64,000 bases of DNA from Chitinophaga eiseniae (GTDB lineage Bacteria; Bacteroidota; Bacteroidia; Chitinophagales; Chitinophagaceae): positions 1,426,001 to 1,490,000 of the forward strand of contig NZ_JABAHZ010000002.1 of assembly GCF_012641265.1 (NCBI RefSeq), given 5' to 3'. The first letter of the stretch is position 1. Every line of letters begins with the position of its first letter. This document shows positions 20,101 to 27,872 of the stretch, in pieces. Under the pieces are notes generated by a model. That model worked only from the letters and a program-made list of their open reading frames with translations, was not told where the DNA came from and made no database searches. The translations under genes and the position numbers were made by a program.

Positions 20101-20642
20101 GCGGACCTAACGGAAAGCCAGACGGCGTGATAGATAACTATGACAGGATACCTATGACAAAAGGCGTATTCCCAGCTTTGATTTATGGATTCAATTTAAA
20201 TGCGGAATGGAAAGGATTCGACCTGTTTGGATTTTTCCAGGGTGTTGCCGGATCAAAGGTATATGTAACCGGTTGGGGAGTACAGCCGTTTGTGCAGGGA
20301 AGTGCCCCGACCAAGAAGCAGTATACCGAAGCCTGGACACCGGAAAACCACTCTACTACCATGGTACAACTGGGTGATCCTATTTCATATAACCACCCGT
20401 CCACTTATCTTTTGAGAGATAATTCCTACCTGCGACTGAAAACATTACAGGTTGGATATAGCTTGCCATACGCAACGATTAAGCAATTGTATCTCAAAAA
20501 TCTAAGGGTATACTTTGCCGGAGATAATTTGATAACTTTTACCAAGTATGAGGGACTTGACCCCGAACGGTCAGGCAACGGCAGTTTCGTTAATTATCCT
20601 CAGAGTAAGGTCTTTTCATTCGGTGTTAAGGCTACCTTCTAA
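17178..20642 (+). CDS. SusC-type TonB receptor with STN signalling domain (locus B)
   Basis: A 1154-residue receptor if the ATG at 17178 is used; the usual-looking signal peptide begins at a second ATG, 17280 ([17 protein letters not shown]). The first start gives a basic 34-residue extension, and the same MQLT opening occurs in the locus C receptor. Domains: STN (about 58-130, [20 protein letters not shown]), carboxypeptidase-regulatory-like domain ([18 protein letters not shown]), plug ([43 protein letters not shown] split around the family hallmarks) and a barrel ending [10 protein letters not shown]. The STN domain is what links ligand transport to FecR. SusD follows after 19 bp. Confidence 0.95.
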   Translation: [1154 protein letters not shown]

Positions 20643-20661
20643 TGTATAAAATCTATTAGTT

Positions 20662-22239
20662 ATGAAATCCGCTTTTCACAATATCAATATATTATTAATG
20701 GCATTGGTGCTTTTAACTGCCTGTTCCAAAGGGTTTTTAGAAAGGAACCCTACAGATATGTTAAATGCAACCACCTATTATACCTCCAAATCTTCCGTTG
20801 ATGCTGCATTGACCAGCTGTTATGCAACATTGCAGAATCCCATGTTTACTGCTTCCAGTCCTTACTATGATTGTATGGCGGACAACGGCTATAACTATAA
20901 CAACACCTACGGTACCACCACCCTGTCGAGAGGCCCGATTGTTCCAACGTCGGGAGGCTATATTGACAACGTGTATTCCACATCATATGCCAGTATCGCA
21001 CGGTATAACATCTTCCTGAAAACCTTATCAGGCTATTCATTCAAAGATCTTTCTGCTGCCGATAAATTAAAGTATGAAGCAGAGGCAAGGCTGATGAGGG
21101 CCATGAAATATTTTGATCTATATAGATTTTATGGAGAAGTACCGTTAGTACTGGAACCACTTTCAGTGGAAAATCAGCATCAATCCAAATCAACTGCTGT
21201 AGCGGTACAAACACAGATAATTGTTGATATTGATTTCGCAATATCAAACTTGCCCAATGTATCTTACGCCGCCAATAAAGGCCATCTTGCGAAGGCTGCA
21301 GCGCAGGTATTGAAATCGAGGGTACTATTATTTGATGCCTATAATGCAGATGGAACTTCCAGGAAGGATATAATGGCAAACGTAAAAACAATTACAGGGG
21401 ACATTATGGCCTCGTCATTCTATTCTATCTCCCCGAGTTTCAGGGGATTGTTTTGCGAGGATATCGGAAAGCAGGAAGGTAATACTGAGTTTATTTTTTC
21501 TGTGAAATTTTTAGCGCCTAATAATCCTACTGCTACTCAATTTATAGGTGTTGCGGCAGAATACATTTTTGATGCAAGCTCGCCGGGAGGAGCATTACTT
21601 CCACTGAAAAATTTCGCAAATGAATTTGAATTTAAGGATGGAAGCAGTTTTTCTACCAGCAACCCCCTGTATAATCCGAATAATGTTTATCAGAATAGGG
21701 ACCCAAGAATGTCGAAGACATTGTTCTCCGATTCTGTAACATTTGAAAATGGGTTTACTGCCCGTATTCTTCCTTCGCCAACAGGATATAGTTATTACAA
21801 GCATGTGGAAGGAACAGACGCCCAGAATATATATGCAAATAAAAATGGCAGTGACTGGCCGGCTATGCGCTATGCAGAAGTGTTGTTGATGTATGCGGAG
21901 GCCACAAACGAGGTAGACGGACCGAGTGCAGGTGTTTATGGTGCGGTTAACCAAATTAGGACCCGGGCGGATATTAATATGCCACCTTTACCGGCCGGGC
22001 TTACTCAAGCCCAAATGAGAGACAGAATCCGGCATGAGAGAAGAATTGAACTAGCCTTTGAGGGTTTCAGGTATGACGATATTAAACGTTGGAAACTGGG
22101 CGTACAGTTGTTAAACATACCTGCTTCGGAAGCTATTATTAATAAAACATTTGTACAGAAAAATTACCGCTTGCCTCTGCCGCAGAGCCAGATAGATATT
22201 GATAAAGGCGTGCTCGTTCAGAACCCAGATTATCAATAG
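20662..22239 (+). CDS. SusD/RagB-family surface lipoprotein (locus B)
   Basis: A 525-residue lipoprotein with lipobox VLLTAC (Cys near residue 21). The family pattern is complete: an N-terminal FLERNPTDML with the YYTSKSSVDAALTSCYATL helix, TPR-like helices including AEARLMRAMKYFDLYRFYGEVPLVLEP, and the C-terminal RYAEVLLMYAEATNEV, RIRHERRIELAFEGFRYDDIKRWKLG and LPLPQSQIDID. It should cap the locus B SusC and bind the glycan cleaved by the two glycosidases across the sigma gene. A long bidirectional terminator follows. Confidence 0.95.
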   Translation: MKSAFHNINILLMALVLLTACSKGFLERNPTDMLNATTYYTSKSSVDAALTSCYATLQNPMFTASSPYYDCMADNGYNYNNTYGTTTLSRGPIVPTSGGYIDNVYSTSYASIARYNIFLKTLSGYSFKDLSAADKLKYEAEARLMRAMKYFDLYRFYGEVPLVLEPLSVENQHQSKSTAVAVQTQIIVDIDFAISNLPNVSYAANKGHLAKAAAQVLKSRVLLFDAYNADGTSRKDIMANVKTITGDIMASSFYSISPSFRGLFCEDIGKQEGNTEFIFSVKFLAPNNPTATQFIGVAAEYIFDASSPGGALLPLKNFANEFEFKDGSSFSTSNPLYNPNNVYQNRDPRMSKTLFSDSVTFENGFTARILPSPTGYSYYKHVEGTDAQNIYANKNGSDWPAMRYAEVLLMYAEATNEVDGPSAGVYGAVNQIRTRADINMPPLPAGLTQAQMRDRIRHERRIELAFEGFRYDDIKRWKLGVQLLNIPASEAIINKTFVQKNYRLPLPQSQIDIDKGVLVQNPDYQ

Positions 22240-22290
22240 GCTGGCCTTGATCTATTGAGTAGATAATTATTTGAAATAACCCCAATTTTT

Positions 22291-22348
22291 CAATGATGCC
22301 TTTTCCGATGATGACAATTAAATTGTTGAAATCGGGAAGGCATCATTG
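22291..22348. terminator. Bidirectional terminator between susD (B) and the DUF1569 gene
   Basis: CAATGATGCCTT (22291-22302) pairs with AAGGCATCATTG (22337-22348), and CCGAT (22305-22309) with ATCGG (22331-22335), with an inner ACAAT/ATTGT helix. It lies between convergent genes. Confidence 0.75.
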
Positions 22349-22362
22349 TTCCTGCTTTCTGT

Positions 22363-22812
22363 TCACGCAACAAATTGTTTTAAATGATAGTCGCAATGTT
22401 TGTAAATAAATTGCCCTAGCTGTTCTCTTGTCAATTTACCAAAAAACCAATGTGTAAATTCCGTTCTATTAAATGTATCATAGCGTTCAATCAACAATTT
22501 CCATTTTAATTTTTCACCCTCCAGATCGGTGATGTTTTCAGTTACCTTAAACGGCGGAGGAGTGGGCGAATTTTTTCTGATGTTGGAATGTTCATCTTTT
22601 AAAATTGCTTTAATGGCTATTTTGCCAAAAATGCGTCCCATCAATGACCGGCTGATTTTTATATTGCCATAATAATATTCTTCACAGCGGGCGCAATGTC
22701 TTACCATTTGAGCAACGGTCATTTTGCCCCACAGCGGGGTGTTGTTTTTGGTAAGGGAATCAATTCTCCGGACTACCTCCAGTCTTGTTTCCTTGTCAAA
22801 TATTGATTTCAT
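22363..22812 (-). CDS. DUF1569 (DinB-like) protein
   Basis: A 149-residue soluble protein matching the DUF1569 branch of the DinB/YfiT four-helix-bundle superfamily: LWGKMTVAQMVRHCARCEEYYYG near residues 27-50, THWFFGKLTREQLGQFIYKHCDYHLKQF at the end. The conserved histidines (H39, H129 by count of the HC and HWFF motifs, and HCDYH) are placed like the metal-binding triad of DinB folds. Biochemical role is unknown. The gene starts four bases after the VOC gene's stop, so they probably form an operon with the AraC gene upstream. Confidence 0.8.
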   Translation of the reverse strand: MKSIFDKETRLEVVRRIDSLTKNNTPLWGKMTVAQMVRHCARCEEYYYGNIKISRSLMGRIFGKIAIKAILKDEHSNIRKNSPTPPPFKVTENITDLEGEKLKWKLLIERYDTFNRTEFTHWFFGKLTREQLGQFIYKHCDYHLKQFVA

Positions 22813-22815
22813 ACA

Positions 22816-23229
22816 CTAGGAATTTATTTGTGCCAGTGAAAACCAGTTTCCGGAATCATCTAAGAAGAGTGCCTCATAGCCGTAAAATTCTTTTGTAGGG
22901 GGCTTTTTGAAAACAACGCCTTTACTTTTTAACTCTTCGTAAGTAGCTAGGAGATCTTTACAGGTAAATACAGCTGCGCCGAAGGTACCTTTCCTGATAA
23001 GCGAAGTCATCGTTTGCACAGTCTCTTTGTCGAACATGGACCCTTCGATGATAAGAAAAAGTGTAATTTCTAACTCTGGTTGCTCGGGTGGCGTTACGGT
23101 CAGCCATCTTGCATCCTTGCCCATGGGGACATCCGTATGCACTTTAAATCCAAGCTTATTTACATAGAAATCATATGCACTGTCCTGGTTGAGAACATAG
23201 ACGCTGGTGTGCGTAATTCTTGTAATCAT
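22816..23229 (-). CDS. VOC-superfamily (glyoxalase/bleomycin-resistance-like) protein
   Basis: A 137-residue two-module beta-alpha-beta-beta-beta protein. Diagnostic segments: ITHTSVYVLNQDSAYDFYVNKLGFKVHTDVPMG at the start, ELEITLFL mid-protein, and YGYEALFLDDSGNWFSLAQ at the end. His7, the Glu of LEITL and the Glu of GYEALF are plausible metal ligands. Members include glyoxalases, dioxygenases and antibiotic-binding proteins; substrate cannot be assigned. It sits between DUF1569 and AraC genes on the same strand, a common small-molecule-response grouping. Confidence 0.85.
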   Translation of the reverse strand: MITRITHTSVYVLNQDSAYDFYVNKLGFKVHTDVPMGKDARWLTVTPPEQPELEITLFLIIEGSMFDKETVQTMTSLIRKGTFGAAVFTCKDLLATYEELKSKGVVFKKPPTKEFYGYEALFLDDSGNWFSLAQINS

Positions 23230-23282
23230 ATTTTTTTATGTAAAAATGCTAAATCTGGATCCTTTCCACCTCTTCAAAATTG

Positions 23283-23702
23283 CTATTCTTTCCAGCCGTG
23301 AGTTTCGGCAAAACAATTTGGAATAAACCGCAATGGATACTTATTCATCTCATTTTTCCTGGTTGTTTCGCTTTTCTGAAAATGGGAAGGTGACTGCCCG
23401 GTTATCTTTTTAAACATACCGGCAAATGAGGTAGGACTCTCCAGGCCCACCATTAGTCCTGTTGCTAAAACGGAGTGTCCTTCTCTTAGTAATTCTTTTG
23501 CTTTTTCGATTCGCAGATGAATCAGATAGTTTTTGGGGGTCAGGCTGTAAATAGATTTGAACAGCCTGATAAAATGAAATTTTGAAAAATTTGCCTGGTC
23601 GGCAATATCATCAAGGTCGATGCTGTCAGCGTAAAACTTATCGATAAAAAGTTTAGCGCTTACAATCCGCTTGTATAAATATATCTTTTCATACTGCTCC
23701 AA
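23283..23702 (-). CDS. Stand-alone AraC-type DNA-binding regulator
   Basis: A 139-residue protein that consists almost only of the AraC double helix-turn-helix: IDLDDIADQANFSKFHFIRLFKSI for the first HTH, then PKNYLIHLRIEKAKELL and GLESPTSFAGMFKKITGQSP for the second. There is no N-terminal sensor domain, so it may respond through abundance (SoxS/MarA style) or a partner. It is the first gene of the minus-strand AraC-VOC-DUF1569 group, 53 bp upstream of the VOC gene. Confidence 0.9.
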   Translation of the reverse strand: MEQYEKIYLYKRIVSAKLFIDKFYADSIDLDDIADQANFSKFHFIRLFKSIYSLTPKNYLIHLRIEKAKELLREGHSVLATGLMVGLESPTSFAGMFKKITGQSPSHFQKSETTRKNEMNKYPLRFIPNCFAETHGWKE

Positions 23703-23795
23703 GATAGACTGTTTAGGGGGTGATGGCTACCTGGCGATAGTGCTGTAGCATACGCAGTTACTAAATTAAGAAAAAGGAGCATATAAATAGCTGGC

Positions 23796-23835
23796 AAAAA
23801 AGGCAGACAAGCCAGTAACGACTTGTCTGCTTTTT
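23796..23835 (-). terminator. Terminator after the DsbA-like gene
   Basis: GGCAGACAAG with flanking A-run (23796-23811) pairs with CTTGTCTGC plus T-run (23822-23835). On the minus strand it follows the DsbA-like stop by about 30 bp and ends in a T-run. Confidence 0.75.
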
Positions 23836-23866
23836 AGGTGAGTTTATTAGTATAGAACGCTGAATA

Positions 23867-24877
23867 TCAGCGATTCATATCTTTCACGCTCTTCACTTTC
23901 CAAAGTGAGCCATTTTTGGTTGTACACTTCTCCAACATTCCTTCCGCACTTAAGTTATTCAAAACCTGCTCGCTTTCGCTTCTTGGTGTTCCTGTTAGCT
24001 CCGAAAACTCCTTTGCTGTTAACGTATGATATATTGTGAACAAGGCAGACCAATTTTTGTCGTAGTTGTTTTTTGTGATGCTTGGGGAAAGTTTTAAAAC
24101 AGCAGCCTCAAAGGTAATATAGGGCTTAGCTCCATAAACAAACTCAGACCTGCCTGTTGTGTCGGCAAAAAACATGGTAGGGAAGCCGCGGACCCCTAAT
24201 TTCTTGGCTAAACTCAAATCTTCGTTAAAAAGTTCCCTGGCTTTACCATCGTAATCCTGTTTGAATTGCAGGATATCCAATCCCACATTTGCAGCAGCAG
24301 ATTCCAGATGTTCCCATTTAGTAATGTTCTTTTTTTGCAGGAAAACCATCTCTCTTATTTCACGAAGAAATAGGATGGCTTTTTCTTTATCCTGCATTTG
24401 AGCTGCTTTAAAAGCAATAGAGGGCGGGTAGGAAGAAGCCAATGGGTCTTCCAGCCAAACATCGCCATCAATAGGCATATCGTAATGTGCGCTCACTTCA
24501 TCCCAGTGGTGAGCTACGTCGGAAGGCTTACTGATTCCACCGCTGTTATAACTCCAGTCGGGCAACAAGCCACCCATTCGGTATTCTATTTCAATGCTAC
24601 CACCATATTCCAGCTTCAGCTTCCGCAATTGTGGTTCAATACCCCAGCAGGAAGAGCAAATTGGATCAGTATAGTAAATAATAGTGATGGGCTTTTTGCC
24701 TGACTTTATATTGTTCGTGTCTGCCGGATTTCCCTGGTTCATCGGCATTTCGCAAATGCCACTTTCCGGATTGCATAATAAAGGATTGTTATTTTCCATT
24801 TTATTTTTTGTTTGGGCCTGGCAATCAGCGCTGCCAGGTAGTATGATTAATAGTATGACAGAGAAGATTGACCTCAT
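23867..24877 (-). CDS. DsbA-family thiol oxidoreductase with C-terminal extension
   Basis: A 336-residue protein with an N-terminal hydrophobic segment that looks like a signal peptide (SVILLIILPGSADC). The thioredoxin fold begins near residue 63 (ITIIYYTDP) and carries C74-S-S-C77 followed by WG, close to the CxxCWG pattern of FrnE/Thioredoxin_5-type DsbA proteins. A helical insertion follows, then VRGFPTMFF with the cis-proline. About 80 residues at the C terminus (FTIYHTLTAKEFSELTGTPRSESEQVLNNL) resemble a small winged-helix-like module and are not part of the core fold. An extra Cys pair (C35, C42) precedes the domain. It is divergent from an HxlR regulator. Confidence 0.8.
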   Translation of the reverse strand: MRSIFSVILLIILPGSADCQAQTKNKMENNNPLLCNPESGICEMPMNQGNPADTNNIKSGKKPITIIYYTDPICSSCWGIEPQLRKLKLEYGGSIEIEYRMGGLLPDWSYNSGGISKPSDVAHHWDEVSAHYDMPIDGDVWLEDPLASSYPPSIAFKAAQMQDKEKAILFLREIREMVFLQKKNITKWEHLESAAANVGLDILQFKQDYDGKARELFNEDLSLAKKLGVRGFPTMFFADTTGRSEFVYGAKPYITFEAAVLKLSPSITKNNYDKNWSALFTIYHTLTAKEFSELTGTPRSESEQVLNNLSAEGMLEKCTTKNGSLWKVKSVKDMNR

Positions 24878-24969
24878 TTTCTAAATAGTTGTAACGGGAA
24901 TGCCGTGATAGATTTATTTTTACACAAATTTCGACCGATTGATTTTCTCCTGCAATAAGTCAGTTTTTT

Positions 24970-25281
24970 ATGACCACTAAGAAAAATGTAAAGGATAATG
25001 AAACCTGCCCTGCCCAGGTGCTTTTGAAGCAATTGTCGGGTAAATGGAAACCGGAAATATTTCGTTTAGCAATGGACGGGGCTTTGCGGTTTAACAGTTT
25101 GCTTCGGCAAATGGAGGGGGCTAACAAGCAAACGTTATCTATGGCATTGAGAGAACTAGAGGAAGCCGGCCTGTTACAAAAAGTTGTTATCAAAGAAAAG
25201 CCGCTGCATATAGAATACTATCTTACCGAAAATGGAAAATCATTAATTCCCATTTTAAAACAAATGGAAAATTTGGGATAG
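24970..25281 (+). CDS. HxlR-family winged-helix regulator
   Basis: A 103-residue HxlR protein: LLKQLSGKWKPEIFRLAMDGALRFNSLLRQMEGANKQTLSMALRELEEAGLLQK is split across the canonical winged helix, followed by the wing IEYYLTENGKSLIP. Cys13 lies just before the DNA-binding domain, in ETCPAQ. In this family an N-terminal Cys at this place is the redox sensor in YodB/HypR/QorR-type members. It is divergent from the DsbA-like oxidoreductase across 92 bp, so thiol-stress control of that gene is a reasonable inference. Confidence 0.9.
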   Translation: MTTKKNVKDNETCPAQVLLKQLSGKWKPEIFRLAMDGALRFNSLLRQMEGANKQTLSMALRELEEAGLLQKVVIKEKPLHIEYYLTENGKSLIPILKQMENLG

Positions 25282-25832
25282 GAATGAGTTAATGATAGGG
25301 CAGAAAATAGGAAAAGCCTTTTTCAAATGCCCACCAGCTGGGTATCATGTGACTGGGTTGGCGGCAAGCGTGGGTATCCGCGTTTTGTCATGCATTGCCG
25401 TCTATTGTCATATTTCCTCAAGAATACGAAAAACGTAGCAGATCATCCCATTAATAAAATGCAAGACCTGCTCCCTCGCAGATTTTAAAAATAGCTTCCT
25501 TCGAACTTTACAAATATTACTTCGTTCCGTCGAGACGTACTTCGCCGGAGGGATACGACTGCAGAGGATAATGAAAGTATGTCTATAATAATGATTTCAC
25601 CTTTGATTGATAAAGGATAAAATTCCAAGAGCCTTAGCATGGTCCCATTTGGATCCAAGATTTCCAAATGTACTACTGCCGGACTCACAGCAGGGAGAAC
25701 AATTAGAGTGAAACCTGCAATGTATCTTTGGGACCTGCTATTCTGTCAATCCAGTAGGGAAACGAATGATAGCCTATACTAGCCTGATCACAATACCGCT
25801 TTTTACTGACCTTACTTTGCTGCTATCCAGTC
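25282..25832. other. Gene-poor junction next to the AT-rich island
   Basis: This 551-bp stretch has no gene I can defend. A 67-codon minus-strand reading frame at 25485-25688 has no recognisable domain and looks like decayed sequence. It marks the left edge of the AT-rich three-gene operon. I looked for a copy of the tRNA-Lys 3' end that would mark an integration boundary and did not see one. Confidence 0.5.
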
Positions 25833-26744
25833 TTAATTTTTCATTCTATATTCTAATATAGATATTATTCTCAGGGGTATTTCATTTTCAGCAATGGTAT
25901 CCCGCGTATGGGGTCTGACTCCTGGTTGAACTAAGTGGTAACCATGATATTGACATTGAAAACCTTCGTCTTCATATCTGATGTAAGCTGAATTTGCCGG
26001 GTCAAAATTAATTAAGTAACGGTGCTTGTGTTGATCTCCGATTGCGCTTTGTAATAGACTTTCGGCATTTATTTTTCCAATGTTCCCTCCAATTAATGGT
26101 GATTTCCCCGGTATATATCTGGCATGGCCTTCTATATGACGATTGTCATTATGATTATATATCCTTTTTATCCTTTGGGTTTCAAAGTAGATTTCCAATT
26201 CTTTAAAATTCGTAACAACACTGATGTTTATTAGGTCCGTTTTAATATCCTTTGAAACTCGAATTACAGGAATAGGATTACGGCTGGTGGAACCAAGAAT
26301 ATCCAAAAACAAGCATCTTTCGGATACTGGGTCAATAATTGCAACTGTTTTCTCTGTGATTTCTTTCAGAACTGGAGCTGGGCTTTCTTCGAAGTTCCTG
26401 CTATGGGGATTGAATTCTTTATAATAAGGCCATTTTTCTTCATTTTGCTCGTGGAGAGGGCCATCCTCCCAGTTTTTTGCATTAGCTTCAAAAAGTAGAT
26501 ATTGAATAGCTTCCTTCATCTCATAGGCCCCAGTGTAGCACACGAGGTCGAGAATTGTTTCAAGGCAATTTAAAAAATCTTGTTTATTTGACTCCTCAAA
26601 ATATAGCTTAACTCCATGTTCACAATCAGCCCGATCAAGGATGATTTGCAACATCAATGTAAATTCTCTACCTTCTTGTGGACTGGCAATATGTCTCTCT
26701 AAATCAATCGGGAATTTAATGTAAATGTGGAATCTTCTCATCAC
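25833..26744 (-). CDS. Unknown protein, third gene of the DUF262/ATPase operon
   Basis: A 303-residue soluble protein of unknown family. Residues 1-130 are mixed helix and acidic, with a basic start (MMRRFHIYIKFP). The C-terminal half (about 175-275) has a concentrated set of polar residues: RHIEGHARY (H203, H207), a SPLIGG turn, a helix ESLLQSAIG, then HRYLINFDP and YHGYH (Y266-H270). That pattern loosely recalls small RNase-type effector domains, but I cannot match a family. It lies 9 bp after the ATPase gene and shares its AT-rich composition, so it is co-transcribed and probably functionally tied to it. Confidence 0.75.
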   Translation of the reverse strand: MMRRFHIYIKFPIDLERHIASPQEGREFTLMLQIILDRADCEHGVKLYFEESNKQDFLNCLETILDLVCYTGAYEMKEAIQYLLFEANAKNWEDGPLHEQNEEKWPYYKEFNPHSRNFEESPAPVLKEITEKTVAIIDPVSERCLFLDILGSTSRNPIPVIRVSKDIKTDLINISVVTNFKELEIYFETQRIKRIYNHNDNRHIEGHARYIPGKSPLIGGNIGKINAESLLQSAIGDQHKHRYLINFDPANSAYIRYEDEGFQCQYHGYHLVQPGVRPHTRDTIAENEIPLRIISILEYRMKN

Positions 26745-26753
26745 GATAAGTTA

Positions 26754-27872
26754 CTAAATTAAGGCCCTTATGTCTTTACCTATCTGATCAAAAAAGCTGG
26801 AAGGACGATTTTGTAATTTGCCTCCTGCATCAACTATTACTTCTGTGGATACCGTTGCATGTTCAGTTTCATCACGATCAAAAGAGTAAATTTTTAGATT
26901 TTTTTTATCAATTCCGAATTGGCTTTTCTCATATTTCTTGCATTGAACGAGAATGCCATTTATTATATGGTCCGAATGAGTTTCAACAATAATCTGAACG
27001 CCAGCTTGCCCGGCGAGACACATAAGTTCTGCTAATTTGGACTGCCCATAAGGATGAAGATGTGCTTCTGGATTTTCAATTAATAAAAGTGAGCCAGGTG
27101 TGGCGGAAAGAATTGCTACAATTATAGGAAGTGAATAGGATAATCCAAATCCAACATTTTCAGAGGAGAATTCTTCAGTCTCACCAAAATTTGAATTAAT
27201 AAAGCTGTACTTTATTTCGTATCCTCCTCCAACATCTTTAGGTTTAATATTAACGCCTTTACTAATTTCTCTTTCCCATGCAGTTGTCTGACTTAGTAAG
27301 TAAGTATCAGGTTCTGATGGATGTAATAAGTTATCATTTACTTTTGTTACTTTTCCAAAAGTATATAAATATTGCGCTGTTAATTCTCCCTTACCTTTCT
27401 TAATAGATAATTGTCGCTGTATCTGTACTTCATAATCATCATTTTCATAATCAGCGGATCGCGCGGCACTAATATATTGAAAGTCATTGGTGAAAAGCGA
27501 TAGCGTATTATAGCCGTCACTATCATTTATATCATTCAACCGCGTCAAAAAAGACGAGTCTTTAGATGTATCAAAAGCCCACGAGTATTCCTGGTCATTA
27601 TCTCCCAGAATAATTGATATTTCATCTCCTCTTACTTTATCTACATATAAATATAAGGCATCTTTGGTTTTGCCAATAAAACATAGAGGTGAATTGAGGT
27701 CTAGGATCTCGTTGAGTTTATTCTTTAAATTCGTTTGCCTTAATAGCAAAAGAGCTTGTATTAGTGAAGATTTTCCAACACCATTTTGCCCACAAAGAAC
27801 GGTTAGATGTCCCAATGCAATGGAAGTATCTTTGTGGGACTTGAAATTTTTAATTCGCAGTTTCTCTATCAT
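26754..27872 (-). CDS. OLD/RecF-like AAA ATPase with DUF3696 C terminus
   Basis: A 372-residue ABC-type ATPase of the stand-alone DUF3696 kind. Walker A is GQNGVGKSS (28-36); a signature-like block NVGFGLSYSLP is at 239-249; Walker B is LLLIENPEAHLHP (262-274); the H-switch is VETHSDH (296-302). The short C-terminal DUF3696-type segment (GGKLQNRPSSFFDQI) ends the protein. No TOPRIM nuclease domain is attached, unlike OLD and GajA. Such ATPases are often sensors or drivers for a partner effector. Its ATG overlaps the stop of the DUF262 gene by 4 bp, and the unknown gene follows after 9 bp. Confidence 0.88.
   Translation of the reverse strand: MIEKLRIKNFKSHKDTSIALGHLTVLCGQNGVGKSSLIQALLLLRQTNLKNKLNEILDLNSPLCFIGKTKDALYLYVDKVRGDEISIILGDNDQEYSWAFDTSKDSSFLTRLNDINDSDGYNTLSLFTNDFQYISAARSADYENDDYEVQIQRQLSIKKGKGELTAQYLYTFGKVTKVNDNLLHPSEPDTYLLSQTTAWEREISKGVNIKPKDVGGGYEIKYSFINSNFGETEEFSSENVGFGLSYSLPIIVAILSATPGSLLLIENPEAHLHPYGQSKLAELMCLAGQAGVQIIVETHSDHIINGILVQCKKYEKSQFGIDKKNLKIYSFDRDETEHATVSTEVIVDAGGKLQNRPSSFFDQIGKDIRALI

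Noticed and set aside
25485-25688. 67-codon minus-strand frame in the junction next to the island
   Set aside because: No homology-like features; more likely decayed sequence than a gene.
26754-27872. Gabija-like GajA
   Set aside because: The ATPase has no TOPRIM domain and the partner is not a UvrD-like helicase.
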